Assembly (NCBI GenBank): GCA_937894565.1 | Contig: CALBHK010000354.1 | Location: 1-12,199, forward strand | Origin: an uncultured Chlamydiae bacterium | GTDB lineage: Bacteria; Chlamydiota; Chlamydiia; Chlamydiales; CALBHK01 | Direction of reading: 5' to 3' | DNA: 12,199 bases | Part shown: positions 1-7,041 of the stretch, one piece after another | Numbering within the stretch: position 1 is the stretch's first letter | Layout of the letters: the number at the start of each line of letters is the position of its first letter | The notes under the pieces: model-generated | What the model was told of the DNA's origin: nothing | Databases searched by the model: none | The model's input: only the letters and a program-made list of their open reading frames with translations | Translations under genes and position numbers: made by a program

Positions 1-100
1 ACCACTGTTTTTTTCTGAAAAACAAAAAGGGTGAAATTTTATTTTATCTTATCCAATGTCCATATCCTGAAGGCGTTGTCCGATCCTGTTATCTTGTTTT

Positions 101-144
101 CTCTGCGTTTCCTCAGCGTACTTTGCGGCTCTGCGGTTAACTCC
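101..144. repeat. Dispersed 44-bp repeat, left copy
   Basis: The reverse complement of this segment matches 11981-12024 at 42 of 44 positions, so the two copies are inverted about 11.8 kb apart. Its core on the minus strand reads TTAACCGCAGAGCCGCAAAG and is followed by an ACGC-GAGG-AAACGCAGAG motif. Short purine-rich runs flank both copies. The composition (GCAGAG/GCAAAG units, higher GC) differs from the AT-rich surroundings. No coding function is visible; the short plus-strand reading frame across it looks spurious. It resembles the short dispersed intergenic repeats found in many bacterial genomes; the family name is not known to me. Confidence 0.75.
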
Positions 145-196
145 TTCCCCTCTTCGGTTAACTCTCCTGGTCTCTTCTTACTCTTGCATCTCTTGT

Positions 197-1183
197 TTAG
201 AGATGTTCTTCTTTGATCTCTCGTTCCATAAGAAGACGCACCCCATCTTCTGGCAGGATCTTGCCTTCAATGAGCTGGCAGATTAAATCGGTGATGGGCA
301 TCGCTACATTTAATTTATTAGCTAATTCTCTGGCTGAAAAACAGGTGTAAGCGCCTTCTACTACCATGCCGATTTTTTCTTTTGCTTGATTGGGAGTTAA
401 ACCTTGTGCAAGAAGCTGTCCAAAAACAAAATTTCTACTTAAAGTGGAGCTTCCCGTTAAAAAAAGATCGCCCATCCCGGCAAGTCCGGAGAGCGTTTCG
501 GTGCGACAGCCCTCTACCCTGGCTAGTTTATTCATCTCGTGCAGGCCGCGTGTCATTAAAGCTGCCCGAGTGCCCATGCCATAACCCAATCCCTGCGCAA
601 TGCCGCAAGCGATGGCAATGATGTTTTTAAGCGCTCCGCAAAATGAAACACCGTGCATATCTGTATTGGGATAGACACGGAAATAGGGAGTGGCAAAAAG
701 GAGTGCCGTTTCTTTGGCAATCAAGGGGTTATAAGCAGCTGCAACCACGCTTGTGGGCTGCTTTGCAATTACTTCTTTAGCAAAGCTGGGGCCGCTGAGA
801 GCGGCTAATTGATTCTTCCAAGCAGCTCCCAGAATTTCCATGACCACTTCGCTCAATGTTAAACCGCTTTTTTGCTCGATACCTTTAGAGGTAAGAATAA
901 AAAGAGCGTTTTTAGGAATGAATGAGCCAACTTCATTTAATACGGGCCGCAGTCCGGCAGCAGTGACAGATTCGATGACGATGTCGGCATTTTTAAGTGC
1001 TTGTTTAGCGTGAGTAGTAATATGGATATTAGATGGAATGGGGTAGTTAGGATGACGGGGGTGAATGGAGGCGCCCTCAAGTGCTGCATCCACTGTCCAA
1101 CAAGTGACAGAGTTGCCCTTTTCGGCAAGTAGATAAGCAAGTGCGTAGCCCCATGCTCCGCAGCCTAAGAATGTAATATGCAT
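197..1183 (-). CDS. gpsA: NAD(P)H-dependent glycerol-3-phosphate dehydrogenase
   Basis: GpsA reduces dihydroxyacetone phosphate to sn-glycerol 3-phosphate in the cytosol, supplying the backbone for phospholipid synthesis. The 328-aa product has the usual family length. Visible motifs are the N-terminal Rossmann loop GCGAWG (residues 7-12), TSKGIE around Lys100, the LSGPSFAKEV segment near 130, the catalytic-region GALKN (Lys186) followed by the G-rich GIAQGLGYGMGTRAAL stretch, and LAGMGDLFLT at 234-243 with the SRN motif near 250. The start at 1183 is preferred over an in-frame ATG at 1240: the fold begins at MHITFLG, a GAGGG ribosome site lies 9 nt upstream of it, and the extra 19 residues would overlap a good promoter. 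It is divergent from the F-box/ankyrin gene. The function is certain from the motifs. Confidence 0.96.
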   Translation of the reverse strand: MHITFLGCGAWGYALAYLLAEKGNSVTCWTVDAALEGASIHPRHPNYPIPSNIHITTHAKQALKNADIVIESVTAAGLRPVLNEVGSFIPKNALFILTSKGIEQKSGLTLSEVVMEILGAAWKNQLAALSGPSFAKEVIAKQPTSVVAAAYNPLIAKETALLFATPYFRVYPNTDMHGVSFCGALKNIIAIACGIAQGLGYGMGTRAALMTRGLHEMNKLARVEGCRTETLSGLAGMGDLFLTGSSTLSRNFVFGQLLAQGLTPNQAKEKIGMVVEGAYTCFSARELANKLNVAMPITDLICQLIEGKILPEDGVRLLMEREIKEEHL

Positions 1184-1210
1184 AGAATCTGACCCTCTTC
1201 TTTGGAAGAG

Positions 1211-1240
1211 AGTATACCTAAGTAAGGTCTTTATACTCAA
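1211..1240 (-). promoter_or_regulatory. Candidate sigma70-type promoter of gpsA
   Basis: On the minus strand a -35 box TTGAGT (1240-1235) and a -10 box TATACT (1216-1211) are separated by 18 nt. The predicted transcription start near 1204 gives a leader of about 20 nt, which contains the GAGGG ribosome site (1197-1193) ahead of the ATG at 1183. Its position supports the shorter gpsA start. Found by inspection only. Confidence 0.55.
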
Positions 1241-1261
1241 ATGTTACACCCACCTCTTGCG

Positions 1262-1434
1262 TATACCGAACGTAATAGAAGATTTGGTTTTTGACAACGT
1301 CGCCAGCCACTGAATTTAAGTCTGCCTGCATCGTCCAACTTGTTCAAGTTGAACTGCTTCGACATCGGCAAGCCTGACTTAAATTCAGGGCGCCTCCTCG
1401 TCAAACTCCCAAATCTTCAAGGTGTTTCGGTATA
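1262..1434. mobile_element. 173-bp palindromic MITE-like repeat element
   Basis: This element fills most of the 310-bp gap between gpsA and the F-box/ankyrin gene. It is a long imperfect palindrome. Terminal 9-mers TATACCGAA (1262-1270) and TTCGGTATA (1426-1434) are exact inverted repeats. Further arms pair at 1278-1287 with 1409-1418 (GAAGATTTGG), 1290-1295 with 1400-1405 (TTTGAC), and 1310-1322 with 1376-1388 (CTGAATTTAAGTC). A small central hairpin lies at 1336-1351. All arms share one axis near 1348. The ends can be read as a TA target duplication around a TACCGAA terminus, as in IS630/Tc1-type MITEs, but this is inference. No protein is encoded and no transposase is nearby. It could instead act as a bidirectional terminator or RNA structure. 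Confidence 0.65.
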
Positions 1435-1493
1435 ATTAGCTTTGCTTGAAAAAAAGATGTTTCTGTATTACGTTAAATTTATAGTAAAATAGA

Positions 1494-2693
1494 ATGGGGT
1501 TTATGTTAATTAATGATCTGTCAAATTTTATAATTTCTAAAATCTGCTTAGAATTAAAAGAAAAAAAAGATCTTTTTTTTCTTAGCCAAACTTGTAAAAA
1601 ATTTTACAAAATTATTTTTAAACAAGATCCGTATGCGAAGATCATTTGGAAGCCCCACCAGGTCCATTGCTTAAATGCTTTGCAGTATGATATCAGTATT
1701 TTAAAAAAGTTAGAAACCAAGCTTAATTTTTCAATTACAGATGCGACAATTACTGAGATAGTTGAATTGATTAAATTTACAAAGGCATGGAAAAAATATA
1801 GAGAGTTAGGGTTTACCTTTAAAGATCGAAACAAGAAGGCTTATTCTTTTTTTAGTAAGGTGTTTTCAATTTTTACGAAAAAAAGCAACCCTTCTATATA
1901 TAATTGGGTTAAAAAGGAGAAACTTTTAGAAATGGAAGTTTTGGAAAATGATGGGCGCAGATTTTATGAAATTATTTTAAGTAAAAATAATCAAAAATTG
2001 TTTCAGGAAATAAAGGAAAAACCAATAGAAAACCTCTGTTTCAAAGTGGGTGCAAGATGTAAAACATTGTTGATAATGTCTGTAGAGTCAAAAAATACAG
2101 AAGTTTTAAAATTTCTAATTAAAAATCAGGGGACAGACATTAATTTTTGTAATGGGTATGCAACAGCTTTAATGATTGCAGTCTATAATAATGATCTAGA
2201 TGCGATGAACACCCTTCTTGGATGCGAACAATTAGATGCAAATAGGAGGACAAAATTGGGTTATGTAGCGTTACACTTTGCAATCATCTGGGGTAATAAA
2301 AATATGGTAGACCTTCTTTTGCAGATAAAAAATATTGATGTGAACATTAAAGGACAAGGAATTTCCTCCTTAATGCTTGCGATATGCCGTAAAGCGCTTG
2401 GTGTTGTAAAAGTTTTGCTCGTCGATAAAAATCTCGATATCAACCTTAAAGATGACTATGGAAAGACCGCTCTATTTTATGCGATAGATACGGGAGATAG
2501 TGAGGTTGTGCAACTCATTCTTGGGCATAAAGATGTGGATATAAAAATTAGGGATTTCGAAGGGCGCACAGCAGTGAGGTATTTATTAGACAAGGCGATC
2601 AAAGAACCTCACCTAAGGAACATGCTTTTATTGTTTTTTGAATTTTATAAGAAGAAATTCAATCCAAACGTAATTGAAGAATTGGAATTTTGA
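1494..2693 (+). CDS. F-box-like and ankyrin-repeat protein, putative host-directed effector
   Basis: The 399-aa protein has an F-box-like N-terminus at about residues 5-52: hydrophobic INDLSNFIISKICLEL, then LSQTCKKFYKI and a terminal IW. A less conserved helical region follows (55-185). About five to six ankyrin repeats cover 190-370, with recognisable units such as TALMIAVYNNDLDAMNTLL (224-242), YVALHFAIIWGNKNMVDLLL (257-276) and TALFYAIDTGDSEVVQLIL (325-343). F-box proteins normally recruit substrates to SCF ubiquitin ligases, which bacteria lack, so an effector acting in a eukaryotic host cell is the likely role. No signal peptide or membrane segment is seen, which fits type III secretion. 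The start could be 1494 or the ATG at 1503, which has GGGG just upstream; a TATAGT box lies at 1480-1485. The DNA is more AT-rich than sdhA. The ankyrins are certain and the F-box fairly likely. Confidence 0.85.
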   Translation: MGFMLINDLSNFIISKICLELKEKKDLFFLSQTCKKFYKIIFKQDPYAKIIWKPHQVHCLNALQYDISILKKLETKLNFSITDATITEIVELIKFTKAWKKYRELGFTFKDRNKKAYSFFSKVFSIFTKKSNPSIYNWVKKEKLLEMEVLENDGRRFYEIILSKNNQKLFQEIKEKPIENLCFKVGARCKTLLIMSVESKNTEVLKFLIKNQGTDINFCNGYATALMIAVYNNDLDAMNTLLGCEQLDANRRTKLGYVALHFAIIWGNKNMVDLLLQIKNIDVNIKGQGISSLMLAICRKALGVVKVLLVDKNLDINLKDDYGKTALFYAIDTGDSEVVQLILGHKDVDIKIRDFEGRTAVRYLLDKAIKEPHLRNMLLLFFEFYKKKFNPNVIEELEF

Positions 2694-2717
2694 CAAAGAG
2701 GCTGTTAAAAAAATAAG
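2690..2717 (+). promoter_or_regulatory. Candidate promoter for sdhCA
   Basis: A perfect -35 consensus TTGACA (2690-2695) overlaps the stop codon of the upstream gene. After 16 nt comes AATAAG (2712-2717), a four-of-six match to the -10 consensus. Transcription would begin near 2724, about 15 nt before the sdhC ATG. The weak -10 keeps confidence moderate. Confidence 0.4.
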
Positions 2718-2738
2718 TAGAAGTTTTATTGTGTGTCT

Positions 2739-3410
2739 ATGAAAACCCCGCCCCCCCTTCCCTCTTCTTTTTTATATAGAAGGATGCATTCATTAACTGG
2801 ACTCTTTCTTGTCCTTTTTTTAGTCATGCACCTATTTACCAATTCTCAGGCGGCTCTAGAACAGCAAAGTTTTGTTCACTCTGTGAATAGTATTCATTCC
2901 ATTCCCTACCTTCAATTCATTGAACTCTCTTTTTTAGCCCTTCCCATTTTAATGCATGGGATTGCTGGGGCTTATTACGCCTATCAGAGTCGGCAAAATG
3001 TGTTCGGAAATAATTTTGCCAAGCCTGTTTTACCTGAATATAGCCGCAATAGAGCTTATACATGGCAGCGGCTGACTTCGTGGATCTTAATGGTTGGTAT
3101 TTTGGCTCATGTTGTGCATATGCGCTTTATTGAGTACCCCTCTTCTTCTGTTCAGGATTTTGGTTTAGAAACGCTTTTGATGTTGCAAAGGACCTTTAAA
3201 GACCCTTCCATGGTAGCCTTTTATACTCTTTTTGTCTTATCGGCTTGCTACCACGCTTTTAACGGTTTGTGGACCTTTTGCATTACCTGGGGAATCACTA
3301 TTTCACAGCGCTCCCAAAGGCTATTGCTTATTGTTTGTTATGTGGGAATGTCTTTAACAGCTTTTTTAGGCCTAGTAGCCATTTGGGGCATATTTTGGGT
3401 GGATAAATGA
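2739..3410 (+). CDS. sdhC: Succinate dehydrogenase cytochrome b558 subunit, di-heme membrane anchor
   Basis: This 223-aa membrane protein anchors succinate dehydrogenase and passes electrons to quinone. Five hydrophobic helices are visible at about 18-36, 62-83, 111-130, 157-178 and 196-219, the pattern of the Bacillus/Wolinella single-polypeptide, two-heme anchor rather than the SdhC-SdhD pair. Candidate heme-ligand histidines are His17 (RRMHSLTG), His31 (VMHLFTNS), His73 (LMHGIAG), His124 (LAHVVH) and His172 (CYHAFNGLW), spaced much as in the Bacillus subtilis protein. The stop overlaps the sdhA ATG by 4 nt, so the two are translationally coupled. I chose the ATG at 2739; a GTG two codons upstream (2733) is possible, and neither has a strong ribosome site. 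A run of seven C (2751-2757) lies near the start. Confidence 0.93.
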   Translation: MKTPPPLPSSFLYRRMHSLTGLFLVLFLVMHLFTNSQAALEQQSFVHSVNSIHSIPYLQFIELSFLALPILMHGIAGAYYAYQSRQNVFGNNFAKPVLPEYSRNRAYTWQRLTSWILMVGILAHVVHMRFIEYPSSSVQDFGLETLLMLQRTFKDPSMVAFYTLFVLSACYHAFNGLWTFCITWGITISQRSQRLLLIVCYVGMSLTAFLGLVAIWGIFWVDK

Positions 3411-5284
3411 GCAGACAGGTGATTGTAGTAGGAGGGGGATTAGCAGGTCTTTCGGCGGCTTTGAAGCTGGCAGAAAATGGCTGCCAGGTTAAAATTGTCT
3501 CTTTAACGAAGTGCCGTCGTTCGCACTCTGTATGTGCTCAAGGGGGGATTAATGCCGCGATGAATCTTAAAGGCGAAGATGATTCTCCGTTTATTCATGC
3601 ATATGACACTATTAAGGGAGGAGATTTCTTATCTGATCAGCCTCCGATTCTTGAAATGTGTTTGGCAGGACCTGGCATCATTCATATGATGGATCGTTTT
3701 GGTTGTCCTTTTAACCGTACAAGCGAAGGTTTTTTGGATTTTCGTCGTTTTGGCGGCACACTTTATAATCGCACCGCTTTTTGCGGCGCCTCTACGGGCC
3801 AGCAGCTTCTCTACTCTTTGGATGAGCAGGTGAGGCGCTATGAAGCGGCTGGTAAAGTGGAAAAATTTGAAAACCACGAATTTATGCGCTTAGTGCTGGA
3901 TGAAAAGGGGATCACGAGAGGCATTATTTTGATGGACCTATTTAATTTGAAATTAGAGGTGATGAAAGCGGATGCCGTTGTCATTGCGACAGGTGGTTTA
4001 GGCGTGATTTTTAAAATGTCCACAAACTCTACTTTTTGCACCGGAGCTGCTAATGGAAGGCTCTTTAAGCAGGGTATGCTTTATGCCAATGGGGAATTTA
4101 TTCAAATTCACCCTTCTGCTATTCCTGGAATTGATAAATTACGTCTTATGTCGGAATCAGCAAGGGGAGAGGGGGGGCGTATTTGGGTCTATGGGGATAG
4201 TTCCAAAACCATGCGAGCGCCCAATGGAGAAGAGGTGGTATGTGGAGAAACCGGCAAGCCGTGGTATTTTTTAGAAGAATTTTATCCGGCATTTGGCAAT
4301 TTAGTGCCAAGAGATATTGGAGCGCGCGAAGTTTTGCGTGTGTGTGAAAAAGGGCTGGGGGTGGATGGGGAGATGCAGGTCTATTTGGATGTTTCCCATT
4401 TAAGCGATGCATCCAAACATAAATTAGAGTCTATTTTAGATATTTATACTAAATTCACGGGAGATGATCCTAAAAAGGTGCCCATGAAAATTTTTCCAGC
4501 CGTTCATTATTCAATGGGAGGGGCATGGGTGGACTGGCCTTCTGCCGATGATGCAGACCGAGAGAGTCGCTTTAGGCAGATGACCAACATTTCCGGCTGT
4601 TTTAATGTGGGAGAGTCCGATTTTCAATACCATGGAGCTAACCGCTTGGGGGCGAATTCATTGCTTTCTTGCATTTTTGGCGGCTTAGTTGTTGGCTGCG
4701 AAGTTCCCAATTATTTAAAGAGTCTAAATTCCAGTTGCGAACAGACAGCAAGCAGCTGTTATGAAAAAGCATTAAGAGAAGAAGAGGCGCGTAAAAACAA
4801 TTTAATGCAGCGCAGCGGAAATGAAAATGTGCACGCGTTGCATGATGAATTAGCTCTTTGGATGGTTAATAATGTGACAGTGAAGCGTAACAATAAAGAT
4901 TTGGCTACGACGTTAGATAAAGTTAAAGAGATTAGAGCGCGTTATCAGAATATCCGCTTGGATGATAAAGGACGCTTTGCTAACCAGACCTATATTTTTG
5001 CTAACCAGTTTGAAGCGATGCTAGATTTAGCTTTGGTGATTGTGAAGGGGGCATTGTTGCGTGATGAGTTTCGCGGCTCTCATTTTAAAGAGGGTTTTAA
5101 TGAACGCGATGATGAAAACTGGTTAAAGTTTACGCTCGCTTCCTACAAACAGGATGAACCTGCAATCAGTTATAAAAAACCGGATTTGCGCCATATAGAT
5201 CCGACCAAGCGCGACTATAGCCAGGCAAAAAAGGTAGTCCCCGAGTTAAAAAACATTCCCAAAAACATTAAGCTACCCATTTGA
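3407..5284 (+). CDS. sdhA: Succinate dehydrogenase flavoprotein subunit
   Basis: SdhA oxidises succinate to fumarate on a covalently bound FAD and passes electrons to SdhB at the inner face of the membrane. The 625-aa product shows the FAD-binding GGGLAG at 9-14 and the flavinylation motif RRSHSVCAQGG with His40 as the expected FAD attachment site. Also visible are GGTLYNRTAFCGASTGQQLL near 125, FIQIHPSAIPG near 230, SESARGEGGR near 250 with a substrate-binding arginine, HYSMGGAWVD near 366 and GANRLGANSLLS near 411. The length fits the family. It overlaps sdhC by 4 nt (ATGA). In a normal sdhCAB operon sdhB would follow directly, but here 5 kb of minus-strand genes intervene. Its stop lies only 5 nt from the stop of the convergent gene. 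The last 12 codons have a second copy ahead of sdhB. Confidence 0.97.
   Translation: MSRQVIVVGGGLAGLSAALKLAENGCQVKIVSLTKCRRSHSVCAQGGINAAMNLKGEDDSPFIHAYDTIKGGDFLSDQPPILEMCLAGPGIIHMMDRFGCPFNRTSEGFLDFRRFGGTLYNRTAFCGASTGQQLLYSLDEQVRRYEAAGKVEKFENHEFMRLVLDEKGITRGIILMDLFNLKLEVMKADAVVIATGGLGVIFKMSTNSTFCTGAANGRLFKQGMLYANGEFIQIHPSAIPGIDKLRLMSESARGEGGRIWVYGDSSKTMRAPNGEEVVCGETGKPWYFLEEFYPAFGNLVPRDIGAREVLRVCEKGLGVDGEMQVYLDVSHLSDASKHKLESILDIYTKFTGDDPKKVPMKIFPAVHYSMGGAWVDWPSADDADRESRFRQMTNISGCFNVGESDFQYHGANRLGANSLLSCIFGGLVVGCEVPNYLKSLNSSCEQTASSCYEKALREEEARKNNLMQRSGNENVHALHDELALWMVNNVTVKRNNKDLATTLDKVKEIRARYQNIRLDDKGRFANQTYIFANQFEAMLDLALVIVKGALLRDEFRGSHFKEGFNERDDENWLKFTLASYKQDEPAISYKKPDLRHIDPTKRDYSQAKKVVPELKNIPKNIKLPI
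5249..5284 (+). repeat. 3' end of sdhA, repeated upstream of sdhB (left copy)
   Basis: These last 12 codons of sdhA (KNIPKNIKLPI-stop) match 10342-10377 at 30 of 36 bases and 10 of 11 residues in the same frame. They mark the left border of the minus-strand block. The differences are mostly synonymous: CTA/CTC, CCC/CCG, ATT/ATA and AAC/AAT. Confidence 0.8.
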
Positions 5285-5289
5285 GGTCT

Positions 5290-5853
5290 TTATTTTTCAT
5301 TCATGAAATCTAAAGAAGGAAGATTTTTGCCCTCTTTTTGTATGTGATTTAAAACTGAATCCCATTGCTTTTCTTCCTGATGATTCCCTGCAGATCTATA
5401 CAAACCTCTTAAAAAAATAAGAGCATCTACATAGTATGTGTCTTTAATGGCTTCTTTAACTAAATGGATAGCTTTTTCTTCATTAATAGGAGGTTTTCCT
5501 GGACAAGAACAACACCCAGCCAATGCTACAAGTAACTCGGGCGGGGGTGGATCTGCTTTTTGAAAAGCTCGATGATAAGCCGCATAGCGTTCATCGCAAT
5601 CAAAGATGATATCATAAGCATATCCTAAAAAGGCATCATATTTCCAATGTGAATTCCATTCTTTAGGATAACTTCTTCTTAAATTTTCTAAGAGAAGTGC
5701 GCCGTATTCGTGAAGAGATTCATCCCATTCTTTATCATTTAGTAGTTGATGTACAAGATAAAGCGTTTTTTCAAATCCTATGCTATCAACTATATTTGGA
5801 GGAGCTTGGTTTTCTGATATCGATTTTAGTTCTTCATAATTTAAATCTTTCAT
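5290..5853 (-). CDS. Small helical paralog B2, putative immunity-type protein
   Basis: This 187-aa protein is the fifth and last of the small paralogs. I do not recognise the family. It shares a core with the other four: EWDESL near 43, W-x3-W then DAFLG near 66-77, ERYAAYHRAF near 89, a PPPPELL stretch near 102, CC-x2-PG-x-PP near 114 and AIHLVK. The predicted fold is all-helical and TPR/Sel1-like, cytosolic, with no signal peptide. Residues 1-110 are identical to B1 except E88Q, while the C-terminal part is only about half identical, so the gene is a mosaic. The start at 5853 (MKDLNYEE) is preferred over a GTG at 5868, because the intervening codons overlap a relic of another gene's end. 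It lies convergent to sdhA with 5 nt between the stops. Immunity against a toxin is inferred from context only. Confidence 0.82.
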   Translation of the reverse strand: MKDLNYEELKSISENQAPPNIVDSIGFEKTLYLVHQLLNDKEWDESLHEYGALLLENLRRSYPKEWNSHWKYDAFLGYAYDIIFDCDERYAAYHRAFQKADPPPPELLVALAGCCSCPGKPPINEEKAIHLVKEAIKDTYYVDALIFLRGLYRSAGNHQEEKQWDSVLNHIQKEGKNLPSLDFMNEK

Positions 5854-6416
5854 TCTGTAGCTACCCACGCATCATTTTTTCTTAATATTTCTTTATAAAA
5901 TCAGGTTCTAATGGAGGAGGGTTTTCATCATTTATTTGTTCCATCATTTTAGACCAATAATTCTCATTGCAAGTATCTTTTTTAGATACGTATATGGCTT
6001 TTAATAAAGTTGCCGCTTCTTTGTATGGATGTATTTTCAGAGATTGTTTTAATAAATCAATAGCCCTTTCATAAGAAATTGCAGGTGAGCCCGGAGAGTA
6101 GCAGCAGCGGGCTAATTCTATTAATAATTCAGGAGGAGGTTTTGATGCTTTTTCAAACGCTTCTTGCAATGCCGCATAGCGTTCAGAGTATTTTAGGGTT
6201 ATTTTGCAAGCTAAACCTAAAAAAGCATCATTTTTCCAATCAATATTCCAATTAGAAGCATAATGTTTTTTTAGAAAGAAAAGTAAGTTGACAGCCTCTT
6301 CTTGAAGGTTCTCATCCCATTCTTCATTGTATAAGAGTTTATACGTAATGCCCATTGTTTTTTCAAAACCAAAGTCATTGGCTATTTCTGAAAAGGAGTA
6401 ATTTAAAAAATCACTC
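5525..6416. repeat. Tandem duplicated segment, copy 2
   Basis: This 892-bp segment matches 7285-8176 with 8 mismatches by my count, and 5593-6338 is identical to 7353-8098 (746 bp). It covers nearly all of gene A2, the A-B spacer relic and the first 110 codons of B2. The copies are direct repeats offset by 1760 bp with gene C and the end of B1 between them. The left edge lies inside the B coding sequence, and the right edge lies at the start codon of A2. Confidence 0.95.
5850..5879 (-). pseudogene. Relic of the C-terminus of the large secreted protein, copy 2
   Basis: Read on the minus strand, the A2-B2 spacer encodes KNDAWVATE followed by TGA. The intact 686-aa protein ends KDAWVITE and TGA immediately before the homologous downstream gene. 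Six of the last seven residues match (DAWV-TE), yet four of those codons differ synonymously (GAT/GAC, GCG/GCT, GTA/GTT, ACA/ACT). The stop overlaps the ATG of B2. It is best read as the remains of an older toxin-like 3' end left in front of its partner gene. Confidence 0.65.
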
Positions 6417-6418
6417 AT
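5882..6418 (-). CDS. Small helical paralog A2, N-terminally shortened copy of A1
   Basis: This 178-aa protein is a near-identical copy of A1 that lacks the first 12 residues; its start methionine falls exactly where A1 has Trp13. From SDFLNYSFSE on, the two differ at five residues, all at about positions 8-31 of A2 (I/T, F/L, G/V, T/A, K/T). Conserved blocks are EWDENLQEEAVNLLFF, NW-x3-WKNDAFLGLAC, SERYAALQEAFEKA, KPPPELLIELARCC, SPG and YW. Predicted all-helical, TPR/Sel1-like and cytosolic. The start is the ATG at 6418, 2 nt after the stop of gene C; a TTG at 6424 is in frame but weaker. The duplication breakpoint created a new coupled start. The specific function is not recognised; an immunity role is inferred from the neighbourhood. 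Confidence 0.82.
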   Translation of the reverse strand: MSDFLNYSFSEIANDFGFEKTMGITYKLLYNEEWDENLQEEAVNLLFFLKKHYASNWNIDWKNDAFLGLACKITLKYSERYAALQEAFEKASKPPPELLIELARCCYSPGSPAISYERAIDLLKQSLKIHPYKEAATLLKAIYVSKKDTCNENYWSKMMEQINDENPPPLEPDFIKKY

Positions 6419-6420
6419 TT

Positions 6421-7041
6421 TCAAGCTTCTTCTTGAAGATATTCTTCTACAAGAAATTTTGGTTCTATTGAAGGTGAAATAAATTTTTGATCACTTTTTT
6501 TTAAAACTTCATTCCAGTATTCTTCATTTTTTTTATCATTTTTTAATGAATAGATATGACTTAGTAAACCGATTGCATCGGCATAAGGAGCTTCTTCTAA
6601 CGCTTTTTTGACCAGATGAATAGCATCCTCGTATGAAATAGGAGGGGGTCCAGGACAGATGCAACAACGTGCAAGTTCTATTAATAATCCCGGTTGAGGA
6701 TGCTCAGTCATGTTAAAGGCCTGTTTATAGGCCTCATATCTTTCTTCATAGTTTTTGGTAATATAGCAAGCTAGTCCTAATAGAGCATTATATTCCCACG
6801 ACTGATGCCAGTCTTGAGGATAAGTTTTACGAATTTCATAAAACAAATCGACTGCTTGTTTTTGAAGATTTTCATCCCATGAGCGATTATATAATAGCCG
6901 GTAGGCAAAACGTAAGCCATCTTTAAACGACAACAATTTAATAATTTCATTAGGGGAATATAAATTAACTAATTTTTCCCATTGATGTTGTTGAAATTTT
7001 GTTGCAATTGATGAAAATAAGTCAGTCATCCTCTTTATCAT
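6421..7041 (-). CDS. Small helical paralog C, putative immunity-type protein
   Basis: This 206-aa protein is the most divergent of the five paralogs. It keeps SWDENLQKQAVDLF near 54, YPQDWHQSWEYNALLGLAC near 75, EERYEAYKQAF near 100, LLIELARCC near 120, CPGPPPISYEDAIHLVKKAL near 130 and EEYWNEVL, so it belongs to the same helical family as A and B. It has a longer N-terminus (MTDLFSSIATKFQQHQWEKL) and a C-terminal extension past the EP-x-F motif. The first ATG (7041) shares its A with the B1 stop (TAATG), implying translational coupling; a second in-frame ATG lies at 7029. It sits between the two duplicated A-B segments, and its stop codon lies 2 nt from the A2 start. The role is unknown. Confidence 0.83.
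   Translation of the reverse strand: MIKRMTDLFSSIATKFQQHQWEKLVNLYSPNEIIKLLSFKDGLRFAYRLLYNRSWDENLQKQAVDLFYEIRKTYPQDWHQSWEYNALLGLACYITKNYEERYEAYKQAFNMTEHPQPGLLIELARCCICPGPPPISYEDAIHLVKKALEEAPYADAIGLLSHIYSLKNDKKNEEYWNEVLKKSDQKFISPSIEPKFLVEEYLQEEA

Noticed and set aside
1..30. Terminator-like T run and A-rich arm at the left edge
   Set aside because: The possible stem is purely A-T with no GC-rich part, so a rho-independent terminator is not supported.
31..216. Plus-strand reading frame of 61 codons at the left end
   Set aside because: It runs through the 44-bp dispersed repeat and overlaps the end of gpsA on the other strand, with no recognisable protein features.
1184..1240. N-terminal extension of gpsA by 19 residues
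   Set aside because: The extension overlaps the likely promoter, lacks family similarity, and the downstream ATG has a ribosome site.
4146..4412. Minus-strand reading frame of 88 codons within sdhA
   Set aside because: Antisense shadow of a strongly conserved coding region (RGEGG motif), proline-rich by composition only.
5853..5868. GTG start giving MGSYR in front of B2 (and likewise 7613-7628 for B1)
   Set aside because: These bases are explained in another frame by the relic DAWVATE, and the ATG gives MKDLN matching MKDFN of A1.
6421..6450. C-terminal VEEYLQEEA of gene C as another toxin-end relic (compare GEVYLKDAW)
   Set aside because: Only E, YL and A agree, in low-complexity acidic sequence, and codons do not support homology.
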